Translations under genes and position numbers: made by a program
Notes under the pieces: generated by a model
Database searches by the model: none
What the model was told of the DNA's origin: nothing
Seen by the model: the letters and a program-made list of their open reading frames with translations, nothing else
Part shown: piece after piece, positions 20,656 through 28,092 of the stretch
Position numbering within the stretch: position 1 is the first letter of the stretch
Layout of the letters: each line of letters begins with the position of its first letter
Virus record (IMG/VR): IMGVR_UViG_3300046171_000152
Location: 1 to 29,278 of that record
DNA length: 29,278 nt
From: a virus
Reading direction: 5' to 3' (one strand)

Positions 20656-21660
20656 ATGAAAGCAACCGAAGTATTAAATAAAATAAAAACCGCATTGAGT
20701 ATGCAAGTTAATTTAGAAACCGCAAAATTGGCGGACGGCGTAACGGTAATTGAGGCCGAAACATTCGCACCGGAAAACGAAGTATTTATTGTTATGGACG
20801 AGGACCGCGTACCGTTGGCCCCTGGAGAATACGAAATGGAAGACGGCCGAAAATTGGTTGTCGAAGTTGAGGGTATTATCGCGCAAATTGGCGAACAAGC
20901 CGAGGACGTTGTGGCCGAAGAGGAAGAGGAAGTTGTGGAAGAGGATCTTAAAAAAGACGATAAACCAAAAACCATTGTTGAAACAAAAGTAAAAGAAACA
21001 TATTTTGAGGAAGAGACACCGGCGGAAGTAGTCGAAACGGTTGAGGCGGTTGAAGAGGAAGTATTGGGCGAAGTTAGCGCAATTATCGAAGACTTGACAC
21101 CGGAAGCCGTAACAGAGGCCGACGCGTCCGAAATGGCCGTTGCGGTTGTTGAGGCCGTAACCGAGACATTGGAAGCAATGCCGGAAGAGTTGAAAAACAA
21201 GTACATGACCAAGCGTAAAAAGTACGGTAAAAACAAATTGACCGAGGACGAGGCAAGCGTAATTCAAGACGCCGAAGCGGAAATTGTAACCGCAGTTGCG
21301 GACGTTGTAAACGCGGAAACACCCGAAGAGGTAACGCCGGAAATTGCGGAAACAATAGCCGAGGTTGTAACGGAAGCCGTACAAGAAATTGTAGCCGAGG
21401 CACCCGAGGAATTGAAAAAACAAGTTTTCAAGAAAACTAAACTTTCAAAAGTAAAAAGCAAAAACAAAAAGCGCATTGATTTAGCAAAAGAAAAAATAGA
21501 AAAATTGCACAAATTAAACGCAAAGAAAAAAGCACAAACAACGGCAAAGCCGTTAAGACATAACCCGGAAAAAAAGACCGCTAAAAAGGTTGATTTTAAA
21601 ATTGCGGGCAAAAGGCCACAAAACGCACTAGACCGAGTTATGAGTAAATTATATAAGTAG
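20656..21660 (+). CDS. Probable scaffolding protein
   Basis: The 334-aa protein sits directly before the major capsid gene. Residues about 20-75 (KLADGVTVIEAETFAPENEV, LAPGEYEMEDGRKLVVEVEG) form a small beta domain I recognise from head proteins of Bacteroidota phages. The middle is extremely acidic and Val/Glu/Ala-rich and holds an internal duplication: EAVTETLEAMPEELKNKY near 168-186 and EAVQEIVAEAPEELKKQV near 240-257, each followed by a basic patch. The C-terminal 80 residues are strongly basic and end RVMSKLYK. Acidic helical body plus basic capsid-binding tail is the usual scaffold design. It would guide capsid assembly and then be digested by the XkdF-like protease. Confidence 0.7.
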   Translation: MKATEVLNKIKTALSMQVNLETAKLADGVTVIEAETFAPENEVFIVMDEDRVPLAPGEYEMEDGRKLVVEVEGIIAQIGEQAEDVVAEEEEEVVEEDLKKDDKPKTIVETKVKETYFEEETPAEVVETVEAVEEEVLGEVSAIIEDLTPEAVTEADASEMAVAVVEAVTETLEAMPEELKNKYMTKRKKYGKNKLTEDEASVIQDAEAEIVTAVADVVNAETPEEVTPEIAETIAEVVTEAVQEIVAEAPEELKKQVFKKTKLSKVKSKNKKRIDLAKEKIEKLHKLNAKKKAQTTAKPLRHNPEKKTAKKVDFKIAGKRPQNALDRVMSKLYK

Positions 21661-21699
21661 AAAAAGAGCATTAATATTAACTAAAAAAAAACAGAAAAA

Positions 21700-22650
21700 A
21701 TGCCAAATCCTAATATTACTACAAGCTATGTAGGAGAATCAAGCGGGAAATATTTAGCCGCCGCGCTTTTAAGCGCAAACACAATTGAAAACGGAGGACT
21801 TACGGTTGTTCCAAATATCAAATTTCGTCAAACGATGAAGCTAGCCGATTTAGACGCGGGTATTCGAGACGCTTCATGCGGGTACGAAGACAACGGAACC
21901 GTTACTTTGACTGAGCGTATTTTACAACCCAAAGAACTACAAAGTTCGCAAACTTTGTGTATTAACGAGTTCCGGTCTGATTGGGACGCAGTATCAATGG
22001 GTTATTCAGTTCATGACAATTTGCCGCCAACATTCCAGGAGTGGTTAATTTCTTACGTTTTAGGTAAAATTGCCGCAAAAACAGAAGTTGACATTTGGCA
22101 AGGCGACGGAGCCAATAGCGGCGAGTTCGACGGATTGGAAAAACAATTAGCGGCGGCGGTTGTTGCGGGTGAAATTCCGGCAGCTCAAACGGTTGCGGCG
22201 GTTGCCGGTGGTTTAAATGCCGGAAATATTGTTGAAGAATTAGGAAAGTTAATTGACGCTTCAAGCGACGCGACGTACTCTCGTGAAAATACATTCATAT
22301 ATTTACCAATTTCCGCTTACAAGGCCTATACAAGAGCGCTTGGTGGTTTTGCGGCTAATGGTCTCGGTGCAAACGGTTATGAAGGACGCGGAAACAATCA
22401 AAGTTTTGATACCGGCTTAATGTTTGACGGTGTACGTTTATTTTGTGCGCATGGAATGAGTGCCAACAAAATGGTAATGTGTTCAACTGAGGATTTATTT
22501 GCGGGTACCGGTCTGATGAATGACATGAATGAAGTGAGTTTGATTGACATGAGACAGACAAGCGGAGCGCAAGAAATTAGATGTATCGTTAGATATACAA
22601 TGGGCGTAACTTACGGCCAAGGGGCGAATATCGCAACGTACGGAATATAA
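21700..22650 (+). CDS. Major capsid protein (HK97-fold, Bacteroidota-phage type)
   Basis: The 316-aa protein matches the capsid family of Bacteroidota phages. Landmarks are ITTSYVGESSGKYLAAALLS (5-24), NTIENGGLTVVPNIKFR (25-41), GTVTLTERILQPKEL (about 65-79), FRSDWDAVSMGYSVHDNLPP (about 88-107) and EVDIWQGDGANSGEFDG. The C-terminal region (SAYKAYTRALGGFAA ... GVRLFCAHGMSANKMV) fits a P-domain/A-domain arrangement. The HK97 fold is inferred from family resemblance. The gene has an unusually long A-rich leader (ACTAAAAAAAAACAG), suitable for high expression, and is followed by a stable hairpin at 22664-22688. Confidence 0.85.
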   Translation: MPNPNITTSYVGESSGKYLAAALLSANTIENGGLTVVPNIKFRQTMKLADLDAGIRDASCGYEDNGTVTLTERILQPKELQSSQTLCINEFRSDWDAVSMGYSVHDNLPPTFQEWLISYVLGKIAAKTEVDIWQGDGANSGEFDGLEKQLAAAVVAGEIPAAQTVAAVAGGLNAGNIVEELGKLIDASSDATYSRENTFIYLPISAYKAYTRALGGFAANGLGANGYEGRGNNQSFDTGLMFDGVRLFCAHGMSANKMVMCSTEDLFAGTGLMNDMNEVSLIDMRQTSGAQEIRCIVRYTMGVTYGQGANIATYGI

Positions 22651-22663
22651 AAAGAAACAAAAC

Positions 22664-22688
22664 AAACCCCTACTCAAAGTGGGGGTTT
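22664..22688 (+). terminator. Hairpin after the capsid gene (weak terminator or mRNA stabiliser)
   Basis: An 11-bp stem (AAACCCC-T-ACT with AGT-G-GGGGTTT, one T-G wobble) has a CAA loop, 13 bp after the capsid stop. No long T run follows (TTTAAGTAA). It therefore may end only part of the transcripts or protect the capsid mRNA 3' end. Confidence 0.6.
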
Positions 22689-22714
22689 AAGTAATAACAT
22701 TTAAAACACTGATA

Positions 22715-23305
22715 ATGAGTTGTTTAATAGCAAACGGACGTTTGGAAGCTTGCAAAGATAGCATAAGCGGAATTTACAATATTTTTTTCATAAATTTCGG
22801 CGAAATTGAAACCGTTACATATAGCGGAACCGCGCCCGATTTAGGAGACGATATACAAGGCATAACCGGAGTTAATAAGCTTTACAAATACGAGTTAAAG
22901 GGGGCTAATGGATTTGACCAAAATATACTTAGTTCCAGGGCTAACGGTACGACGGTTTTTGAGCAAATGTTGACGGTACAATTTAAACGTCAAGACATAA
23001 AAACCCACAAAAATATAAAATTCATAGCATACGGAAGACCACATTGCGTAGTTCAAACCCGAACAAATGAGTTCTTTTTAATGGGCTTAAATGAGGGTGC
23101 CGACGTAGAATCGGGGGCCGTAAATTCGGGCGTGGAGTACACAGATTTTTCTGGCTATAATTTGGTTCTAAAGGCCATAGAACCGAGGCCGGCCAATTTC
23201 TTGTCCGTAACCGACGCAGTATCCGGCGAAGACCGACCAATAAAAGACGAAACCGAATTGGTAGATGTTTTTGGGTTAACAATTTCAGACATAATTACGA
23301 CATAA
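22715..23305 (+). CDS. Probable major tail (tube) protein
   Basis: The 196-aa protein begins SCLIANGRLEACKDSISGIY and contains KYELKGANGFDQNILSSRAN, GTTVFEQMLTVQFKRQDIKT, HKNIKFIAYGRPHCVV, then FSGYNLVLKAIEPRPANFL. I recognise this set of motifs from a structural protein that follows the capsid gene in many Bacteroidota phages. The pattern of paired strands with NGTxxFEQxLxxxxK is compatible with a tail-tube beta-sandwich, and no other tube protein is found in the tail module, so I favour tail tube. A head auxiliary protein is the alternative. It is the last gene before the terminator at 23329-23366. Confidence 0.5.
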   Translation: MSCLIANGRLEACKDSISGIYNIFFINFGEIETVTYSGTAPDLGDDIQGITGVNKLYKYELKGANGFDQNILSSRANGTTVFEQMLTVQFKRQDIKTHKNIKFIAYGRPHCVVQTRTNEFFLMGLNEGADVESGAVNSGVEYTDFSGYNLVLKAIEPRPANFLSVTDAVSGEDRPIKDETELVDVFGLTISDIITT

Positions 23306-23328
23306 AAAACTTTGTTTATATATCGTTT

Positions 23329-23366
23329 AAAAGGCCTTTGACGTAATTTTTAAGGGCCTTTTTTTT
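23329..23366 (+). terminator. Rho-independent terminator after the tail-tube-like gene
   Basis: Stem AAAAGGCC (23329-23336) pairs with GGCCTTTT (23355-23362), with possible TT/AA extension around a bulged G, followed by a T run to 23366. It lies 24 bp after the stop at 23305. Confidence 0.85.
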
Positions 23367-23575
23367 GATTAGTTTTTAAACAAAGATCCTGGTTAAAAAC
23401 ATGACTTTTTAGTTTAATCGCACATCTCGAGTTTTTAATATGTAGATATACGAGAGTATAAATAAAGCCCTTAAACATGCCTTAAAATGCGTAATTGACC
23501 ATTTGGAAATGTAAAATATTTTTCGTATGTAAATAGCCATACATGCAAACGTTCTGTTATTTACTCGAAATTTAG

Positions 23576-23600
23576 CCCATTGTAAAAAATGGGTTTTTTT
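23576..23600 (+). terminator. Second rho-independent terminator in the noncoding block
   Basis: Stem CCCATT (23576-23581) pairs with AATGGG (23588-23593) around loop GTAAAA, followed by seven T (23594-23600). No gene precedes it within 270 bp, so it must end readthrough from upstream or an untranslated transcript. Confidence 0.8.
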
Positions 23601-23634
23601 ATGGTACAAAAAAGCGAATTATTGTTATATAAGT

Positions 23635-23991
23635 ATGACCGTATTATTGCCCGATACCGCAACCGAACAAACGTATAAATTTATTCCATTTATACAACCA
23701 ACCGAAAATCTAAACATAACGAAAATTGATTTTTTGGACGAGCAAACAAACACAAACGCCGAGGCGGTATTGGGTACCTTTTCAACGGTTTCATTTTACA
23801 ACGAAGTTAATTTAACAATACCATTAATTGAAGGCCGTTTTTATATGGCTATTTTTTACGACGGTACAACCGAAATTTTCCGAGACAAAGTTTTTGCGAC
23901 CGCGCAACCAATAGAAACATTTAGCGTAAACGCCGGGGTTTATGAATACGGACCAAGTACGCCAAACGAATATATTTTATATGAGCAATAA
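23635..23991 (+). CDS. Beta-rich structural protein preceding portal (118 aa)
   Basis: The 118-aa protein is strand-rich (YKFIPFIQPTENLNITKIDF, FSTVSFYNEVNLTIPLIEGR, FYMAIFYDGTTEIFRDKVFA) with no helices of note, metal ligands or membrane segments. It opens the portal transcription unit after the second terminator and its last 11 nt overlap the portal start. A small virion protein near the connector is likely, but this is from context. No family name is assigned. Confidence 0.6.
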   Translation: MTVLLPDTATEQTYKFIPFIQPTENLNITKIDFLDEQTNTNAEAVLGTFSTVSFYNEVNLTIPLIEGRFYMAIFYDGTTEIFRDKVFATAQPIETFSVNAGVYEYGPSTPNEYILYEQ

Positions 23992-25792
23992 AGAAAATAA
24001 CGTACACGTTATAAATTTAAATAGTTACGAACCGCCGGTAATTGTTGAAAGCAAAAAAGACGATTTCGTTTTTTTCGGCGAGGATAATTTATATTTTGAC
24101 TATCTCATTGAGCGTTACATACAAAGCCCAACAAACCATGCAGTTATAAACAATATTGTTAAACTAATATACGGCAAAGGTTTAATGGCTTCGGACGCGT
24201 CAAAACGTCCCGAGCAATACGCCCAAATGAAAATGTTGTTTTCAAAAGATTGTACGCGCCGGTTGACGTCCGATTTAAAAATGTTGGGACAATGCGCAAT
24301 ACAAGTTCTTTACAATAAGGACCGTTCAAAAATTGTTGAAACAAACCATGTACCAATACAATTGTTGAGGGCCGAAAAATGCAATATTGAAACCGGCGAA
24401 ATTGAAGCATATTATTTTAGCAATGATTGGTCCGATTTACGAAACCATGAACCGCAAAGAATTAGCGCGTTTGGCATGTCAAAAGACGATACCGAAATTT
24501 TATACATTCGGCCTTATAGCGTAAATATGCGTTATTATTCATATCCGGATTGGCAAGGCGTTGTAAGTTATTCGCAATTAGAAACCGAAATATCACATTT
24601 TTTAGTAAATGATACACAAAATGGGTTCTCCGGAACCAGAATAGTGAATCTAAATTCGGGGGTGCCGGACATTGAAAAACGCGAGGAAATAAAGCACGAA
24701 ATTTTACAAAAGTTAAGCGGGGCGCGGGGCCAAAAAACAATTGTAAGTTTTAACCATGATAGCACAAACCAAACGGACATACAAGACATAAGTTTAAATA
24801 ACGCGCCAAGCCATTACGAATACCTTTCGGACGAGTGCATGCACAAAATATTAACCGGCCATGGCGTCGTAAATTCGGCAATATTTGGTATAGCAACGGC
24901 AAGCGGTTTTAGTTCGGCAAGTGATGAATTAATGACATCGTTTCAATTGTATATGAACATGACGGTACGACCGTTCCAGGACCTATTAATTGACGGCTTA
25001 CAAAAAATATTAACTTACAACGAGGTTAATTTAAACTTGTATTTTGAGACTTTAAACCCTTTTGACAAATACGACGCCAACGGAAACGTAATTGTTGAAG
25101 AAGAGGAAAAACAAGAGTTAAAAAAAGAAACTCCCGAAATTGATTTAAGCATGTACGGCGAAAAGCCAAACAAGGAATGGATATTAATTGACGAGTTCGA
25201 CGCGGACATTGAAAAGGAAAACGAGTACGACCAAGAAATTGAATTGGCGCAAAAAAAAGCAAATGAGGACAAGCCCGAAAAATTGAGCATGTACCAAAGA
25301 TTGCGCAAAGCAATGTTAGTAAGTACCGGAAACCCACAACCGGCCGAAGTGAGTGAGCAAGACTGGATCATAAACGGCATGTATTTTATAACAAGGTACA
25401 AATACGTTGAAACGGACTATTTTAAAAAACCAAGTAAGGGGGGCGAAAGCCGGCCATTTTGCAAGGCAATGATGAGACAAAACGATAATGTTTACCGTAA
25501 AGAAGACCTTGACGCCATGAGTAAAAACCCGAGTATAAACCCCGGGTTTGGTCCAAACGGTTCAAATACATACGATATAATGGCTTATAAAGGCGGTCCC
25601 AATTGTAAACATTTGTTCCGCCGTCAAGTATGGGTTGGCGTCGATTTTGGCGTACCCCTGGACCCGACAAGTCAATTAGCAAACCAAATAAGCGTTTACC
25701 GAGCGCGGAAATACGGATATAGAGTAAAAGGCAACCCAAGCGAAACCGCAGTTGCCCCAATAAACCAACCAAACCAAGGTTATTTAAAATAA
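23981..25792 (+). CDS. Portal protein with C-terminal extension
   Basis: I chose the ATG at 23981 (11-nt overlap, leader ATATTTTAT); the in-frame ATG at 23942 would add an unlikely N-terminus. The product is 603 aa. The portal core is seen in DDFVFFGEDNLYFDYLIERY, SPTNHAVINNIVKLIYGKGL, LKMLGQCAIQVLYNKDRSKI, a DPI-like wing, GHGVVNSAIFGIATASGFSS and helices (FQLYMNMTVRPFQDLLIDGL). The last 120 residues form a separate domain with SRPFCKAMMRQND, YRKEDLDAMS, INPGFGPNGSNTYDI and YKGGPNCKHLFRRQVW. This Cys/His domain resembles head-morphogenesis domains fused to or following portals in Bacteroidota phages. The portal forms the packaging ring at the capsid vertex. Confidence 0.8.
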   Translation: MSNKENNVHVINLNSYEPPVIVESKKDDFVFFGEDNLYFDYLIERYIQSPTNHAVINNIVKLIYGKGLMASDASKRPEQYAQMKMLFSKDCTRRLTSDLKMLGQCAIQVLYNKDRSKIVETNHVPIQLLRAEKCNIETGEIEAYYFSNDWSDLRNHEPQRISAFGMSKDDTEILYIRPYSVNMRYYSYPDWQGVVSYSQLETEISHFLVNDTQNGFSGTRIVNLNSGVPDIEKREEIKHEILQKLSGARGQKTIVSFNHDSTNQTDIQDISLNNAPSHYEYLSDECMHKILTGHGVVNSAIFGIATASGFSSASDELMTSFQLYMNMTVRPFQDLLIDGLQKILTYNEVNLNLYFETLNPFDKYDANGNVIVEEEEKQELKKETPEIDLSMYGEKPNKEWILIDEFDADIEKENEYDQEIELAQKKANEDKPEKLSMYQRLRKAMLVSTGNPQPAEVSEQDWIINGMYFITRYKYVETDYFKKPSKGGESRPFCKAMMRQNDNVYRKEDLDAMSKNPSINPGFGPNGSNTYDIMAYKGGPNCKHLFRRQVWVGVDFGVPLDPTSQLANQISVYRARKYGYRVKGNPSETAVAPINQPNQGYLK

Positions 25793-25796
25793 GATT

Positions 25797-26300
25797 ATGG
25801 CGGAATATGTATTGTTTGTAACCCGAAAAGACATTGTAAGATTTACGGCAATGAACGGAAATGTTGACGTTGACCGATACCTACAATTTTGTAAGATTGC
25901 CCAAGACCGCCAATTGCAACCGTTATTGGGTACAAAGTTATTTGAAAAAATACAAGACGAAATTAAAAACGGTACGTTGACAACGCCTTATTTGGAGTTA
26001 TTAGAGGACAAAATAAAGGACGTTGTTTTATTTTATACAATGGTTGAATACTTGCCATGGGGCAATATTAGTGTTAGCAACAAAGGAATTTTTAAATTTA
26101 CCCAAGAAAACGGCCAAACCGTAGATAAAAGCGAAATTGACAATTTAACGGAAGAGACGCGAAGCACCGCCGAATTTTACGCCCAAAGACTTATTGACCA
26201 TTTATGCCAGTTTTCGAATTTATATCCCGAATACAACCAAAATACGAACGATGATATTAACCCGACAACGCAAAATTATTGGGGGGGTTGGGTATTGTGA
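25797..26300 (+). CDS. Head-tail connector/adaptor (DUF6712-like)
   Basis: The 167-aa protein lies 4 bp after the portal gene. It is helical with FVTRKDIVRFTAMNGNVDVD, LQFCKIAQDRQLQPLLGTKL, EKIQDEIKNGTLTTPYLELL and YTMVEYLPWGNISVSNKG. The pattern of AQDxxLQPLLGTKLFEKI followed by a helix and a Y..W...SVSNKG loop fits the DUF6712 family of head-tail adaptors found in crAss-like and other Bacteroidota phages. It would form the ring below the portal. The 60 bp that follow are noncoding, with a weak inverted repeat GGTTAA/TTAACC (26320-26344) without a terminator T run. Confidence 0.65.
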   Translation: MAEYVLFVTRKDIVRFTAMNGNVDVDRYLQFCKIAQDRQLQPLLGTKLFEKIQDEIKNGTLTTPYLELLEDKIKDVVLFYTMVEYLPWGNISVSNKGIFKFTQENGQTVDKSEIDNLTEETRSTAEFYAQRLIDHLCQFSNLYPEYNQNTNDDINPTTQNYWGGWVL

Positions 26301-26360
26301 AAAACTACAAACCAAAACCGGTTAATTTAAAAAAACTTTTAACCTATTTAAAAACAAAAA

Positions 26361-26822
26361 ATGGCATTAACGACAAAAATAAGTGAGTTACCCGCAAAGG
26401 GTGCCAATTTGGAAACCGGGGATTTAGTTCCTATTGCGTCCGTTGACGCCGGAAGCCCAACCGGATATACAACAAAATACGTTACCGGTTCGGAAGTTTT
26501 AAACGAAAACGCATTAATTGAATTTAATACACAAAGCGCAACATACACTTTAACATTAAGCGACGCAAATAAAATGGTTGAAATAAACAACGCCGCCGCA
26601 AATGAATTAATTATACCCCTTAATAGTGTTGTAGCTTTTCCAATAGGAACCCAAATTTTAGTTAGTCAATTAGGGACCGGCCAAACAAGTATAGGAAAAT
26701 CGTTCGGGGTAAATTTATATTCAGAAGGCAACAAACTTAAAATTGTCGGCCAATATGGTATTGTTTCTTTAATTAAAAAAAGTACGGATTTATGGTATGT
26801 AGCCGGAAACCTTGAAGCATAA
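26361..26822 (+). CDS. Virion surface/fibre-like protein (153 aa)
   Basis: The N-terminus (ALTTKISELPAKGANLETGD then LVPIASVDAGSPTGYTTKYV, residues 2-41) is the kind of attachment module placed at the start of tail or head fibre proteins. Residues about 60-140 (ATYTLTLSDANKMVEINNAA, NELIIPLNSVVAFPIGTQIL, VSQLGTGQTSIG) form a beta domain widely used in phage structural proteins. It ends with YVAGNLEA and forms a TAATG overlap with the LamG gene. It is likely a fibre or decoration subunit partnered with the LamG protein. Confidence 0.6.
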   Translation: MALTTKISELPAKGANLETGDLVPIASVDAGSPTGYTTKYVTGSEVLNENALIEFNTQSATYTLTLSDANKMVEINNAAANELIIPLNSVVAFPIGTQILVSQLGTGQTSIGKSFGVNLYSEGNKLKIVGQYGIVSLIKKSTDLWYVAGNLEA

Positions 26823-27544
26823 TGTTAGTAAGTACACCTGGAATTTTAGCAAGCGGAAGTAAAAGCGAATTTGATACAACGTCGTTTTTATACGACGGAA
26901 TAGATGATTTCATGGAAACAAATGCAAATTATACGACCTTAAATAATAGCGTAACTTTTACAATAAGCGTTTGGGTAAAAGTTAATAACCTTAACACCGC
27001 ACAAAGAATTTTGCTTATTTCGGGGGGAAGGCGAATTTTTATATATGTCTCGACAACCGGAAAAGTTGATTGTTCGGTACGTAGTAGTTCAAATTATATT
27101 CGAAGTAATGCGGGAGCAATAGTTCCCGGCACATGGGCCAATATTGTTTGGACTTGTGATACGTCGCAACCGTTGTTAGATAGGTATAAACTATACATAA
27201 ACGGACAAAGCAACGTTTCAGATAATACCGGTATAAATACTAGCTTACAAACGTTTACATTGTTAAACGTTGGTCTTGTTAGTAATAGATATTTAAACGG
27301 ACAAATAAACGAATTGGCTATATGGGACACAGTTTTAAGTTCTACACAAGCCATGGAAATATACAATAATGGCAAAGCGGATAATCTCAATAATTTAGCA
27401 ACCGCAGTATCTCCGAATAATTGGTGGAGAAGTGAAAACGCGACGTTTAACGGTACAAATTGGGCCGTACCAGACACAAACGGGCTTTTTCCAATAACAA
27501 CATCGAATATGGGAATTAATAGCGTTGTAAATGACGTACCATAA
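26822..27544 (+). CDS. LamG/concanavalin-like virion protein (second copy)
   Basis: The 240-aa protein has the LamG pattern: SFLYDGIDDFM, TFTISVWVKV, the strands around RIFIYVSTTGKVDC, GTWANIVWTC, KLYINGQSNV, YLNGQINELAIWD and EIYNNGK. It ends with SVVNDVP. It aligns motif for motif with the LamG part of 9800-10651 but lacks the WGQG repeats, and its base composition is like the rest of the window (about 38 CG in 26881-27540). LamG domains bind glycans, so a role in adsorption or capsid adhesion is likely. It closes the structural region just before the lysis genes. Confidence 0.75.
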   Translation: MLVSTPGILASGSKSEFDTTSFLYDGIDDFMETNANYTTLNNSVTFTISVWVKVNNLNTAQRILLISGGRRIFIYVSTTGKVDCSVRSSSNYIRSNAGAIVPGTWANIVWTCDTSQPLLDRYKLYINGQSNVSDNTGINTSLQTFTLLNVGLVSNRYLNGQINELAIWDTVLSSTQAMEIYNNGKADNLNNLATAVSPNNWWRSENATFNGTNWAVPDTNGLFPITTSNMGINSVVNDVP

Positions 27545-27553
27545 AATAATAAA

Positions 27554-27862
27554 ATGAAAGGACTTGAACAATTTACGGATCTTATAGCCGTATTGGTGGG
27601 AATGATTGGCGCAATGGCCAAGGGAATGAAAAAAAGAGCGAAGTTAAAAACTATAATTATAGGAATGACGGTTGCCGGTATTTTGTCATTTAGTTTAATT
27701 GGAGTATTAGAAATTTTTTATACTGAATTGACGCCCCGATTAATTATTTTAGTTTCGTTTATTGTTGGTTGGGTTGCAAACGAATTGACGGAAAAAATAG
27801 ATTTAGTCTTTGAGGACGTTTTTAACTACTTTGCGGACAAAATTAAAAAACTGATAAAATGA
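27554..27862 (+). CDS. Holin-like membrane protein
   Basis: The 102-aa protein has three hydrophobic segments, about residues 8-23 (TDLIAVLVGMIGAMAK), 31-55 (LKTIIIGMTVAGILSFSLIG) and 62-78 (RLIILVSFIVGWVANEL). A basic patch separates the first two (KKRAK), and the charged C-terminus ends KKLIK. Size, topology and position directly upstream of the amidase indicate a holin, which would permeabilise the inner membrane at the lysis time. It overlaps the next gene by 4 nt. No specific holin family is identified. Confidence 0.75.
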   Translation: MKGLEQFTDLIAVLVGMIGAMAKGMKKRAKLKTIIIGMTVAGILSFSLIGVLEIFYTELTPRLIILVSFIVGWVANELTEKIDLVFEDVFNYFADKIKKLIK

Positions 27863-28092
27863 GCGACACAATAGTACATACCGGACATTGCGATACGGTT
27901 ATTGCAAACAAACATATTGTAATTGATACGTTTGTAAAACAAGACACCGTTTATATTGAAACGCAAACATTTAATAAAGAAATAGAAATAATTGAAAAGC
28001 TAATAAACAAACCGGATTTTGGAAAATCGGTTGTTTCTGTTTTAGTCCTGGTTTTTGTTTGTTATACCTTGTTGAAAAAACGAAAAAAATGA
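27859..28092 (+). CDS. Tail-anchored membrane protein in the lysis cassette (77 aa)
   Basis: The N-terminal part is soluble and beta-like (TIVHTGHCDTVIANKHIVID, KQDTVYIETQTFNKEIEI) and is followed by a single C-terminal membrane segment at about 57-72 (SVVSVLVLVFVCYTLL) and KKRKK. This tail-anchored topology is unlike classical N-anchored Rz spanins. It lies between holin and endolysin with ATGA overlaps on both sides. It may be a lysis regulator, spanin analogue or second holin component; the sequence does not decide. Confidence 0.6.
   Translation: MSDTIVHTGHCDTVIANKHIVIDTFVKQDTVYIETQTFNKEIEIIEKLINKPDFGKSVVSVLVLVFVCYTLLKKRKK

Larger units (their letters stand above)
23306..23634 (+). other. 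329-bp noncoding block with two terminators; candidate small RNA
   Basis: There is no credible ORF on either strand. The block holds a terminator (23329-23366), about 210 bp of low-CG sequence, a second terminator (23576-23600) and a short leader to the next gene. The middle part contains small inverted repeats: TCTCG/CGAGA around 23426-23455, GTATG/CATAC around 23525-23542, and a near-repeat GCCCTTAAAC/GCCTTAAAAT around 23468-23490. A transcript begun after the first terminator would end at the second, so the block could encode an RNA of up to about 230 nt. It could also simply insulate the portal operon. No clear promoter is visible. Confidence 0.4.

Noticed and set aside
20750-20992. + strand 80-codon ORF inside the scaffold gene
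   Set aside because: Out-of-frame shadow; useful only as evidence that 70-80 codon chance frames exist on this strand.
20628-21236. Minus-strand Ser/Thr-rich ORF opposite the scaffold gene
   Set aside because: Antisense to GAA/GCC-rich scaffold codons; low complexity follows from that.
23409-23609. Minus-strand 66-codon ORF in the noncoding block
   Set aside because: It would start inside the terminator at 23576-23600, is the only minus-strand gene, and its composition looks random; no start context of the Bacteroidota type.
26320-26344. Inverted repeat GGTTAA/TTAACC as a terminator
   Set aside because: Six AT-rich base pairs with a 13-nt loop and no following T tract; too weak.
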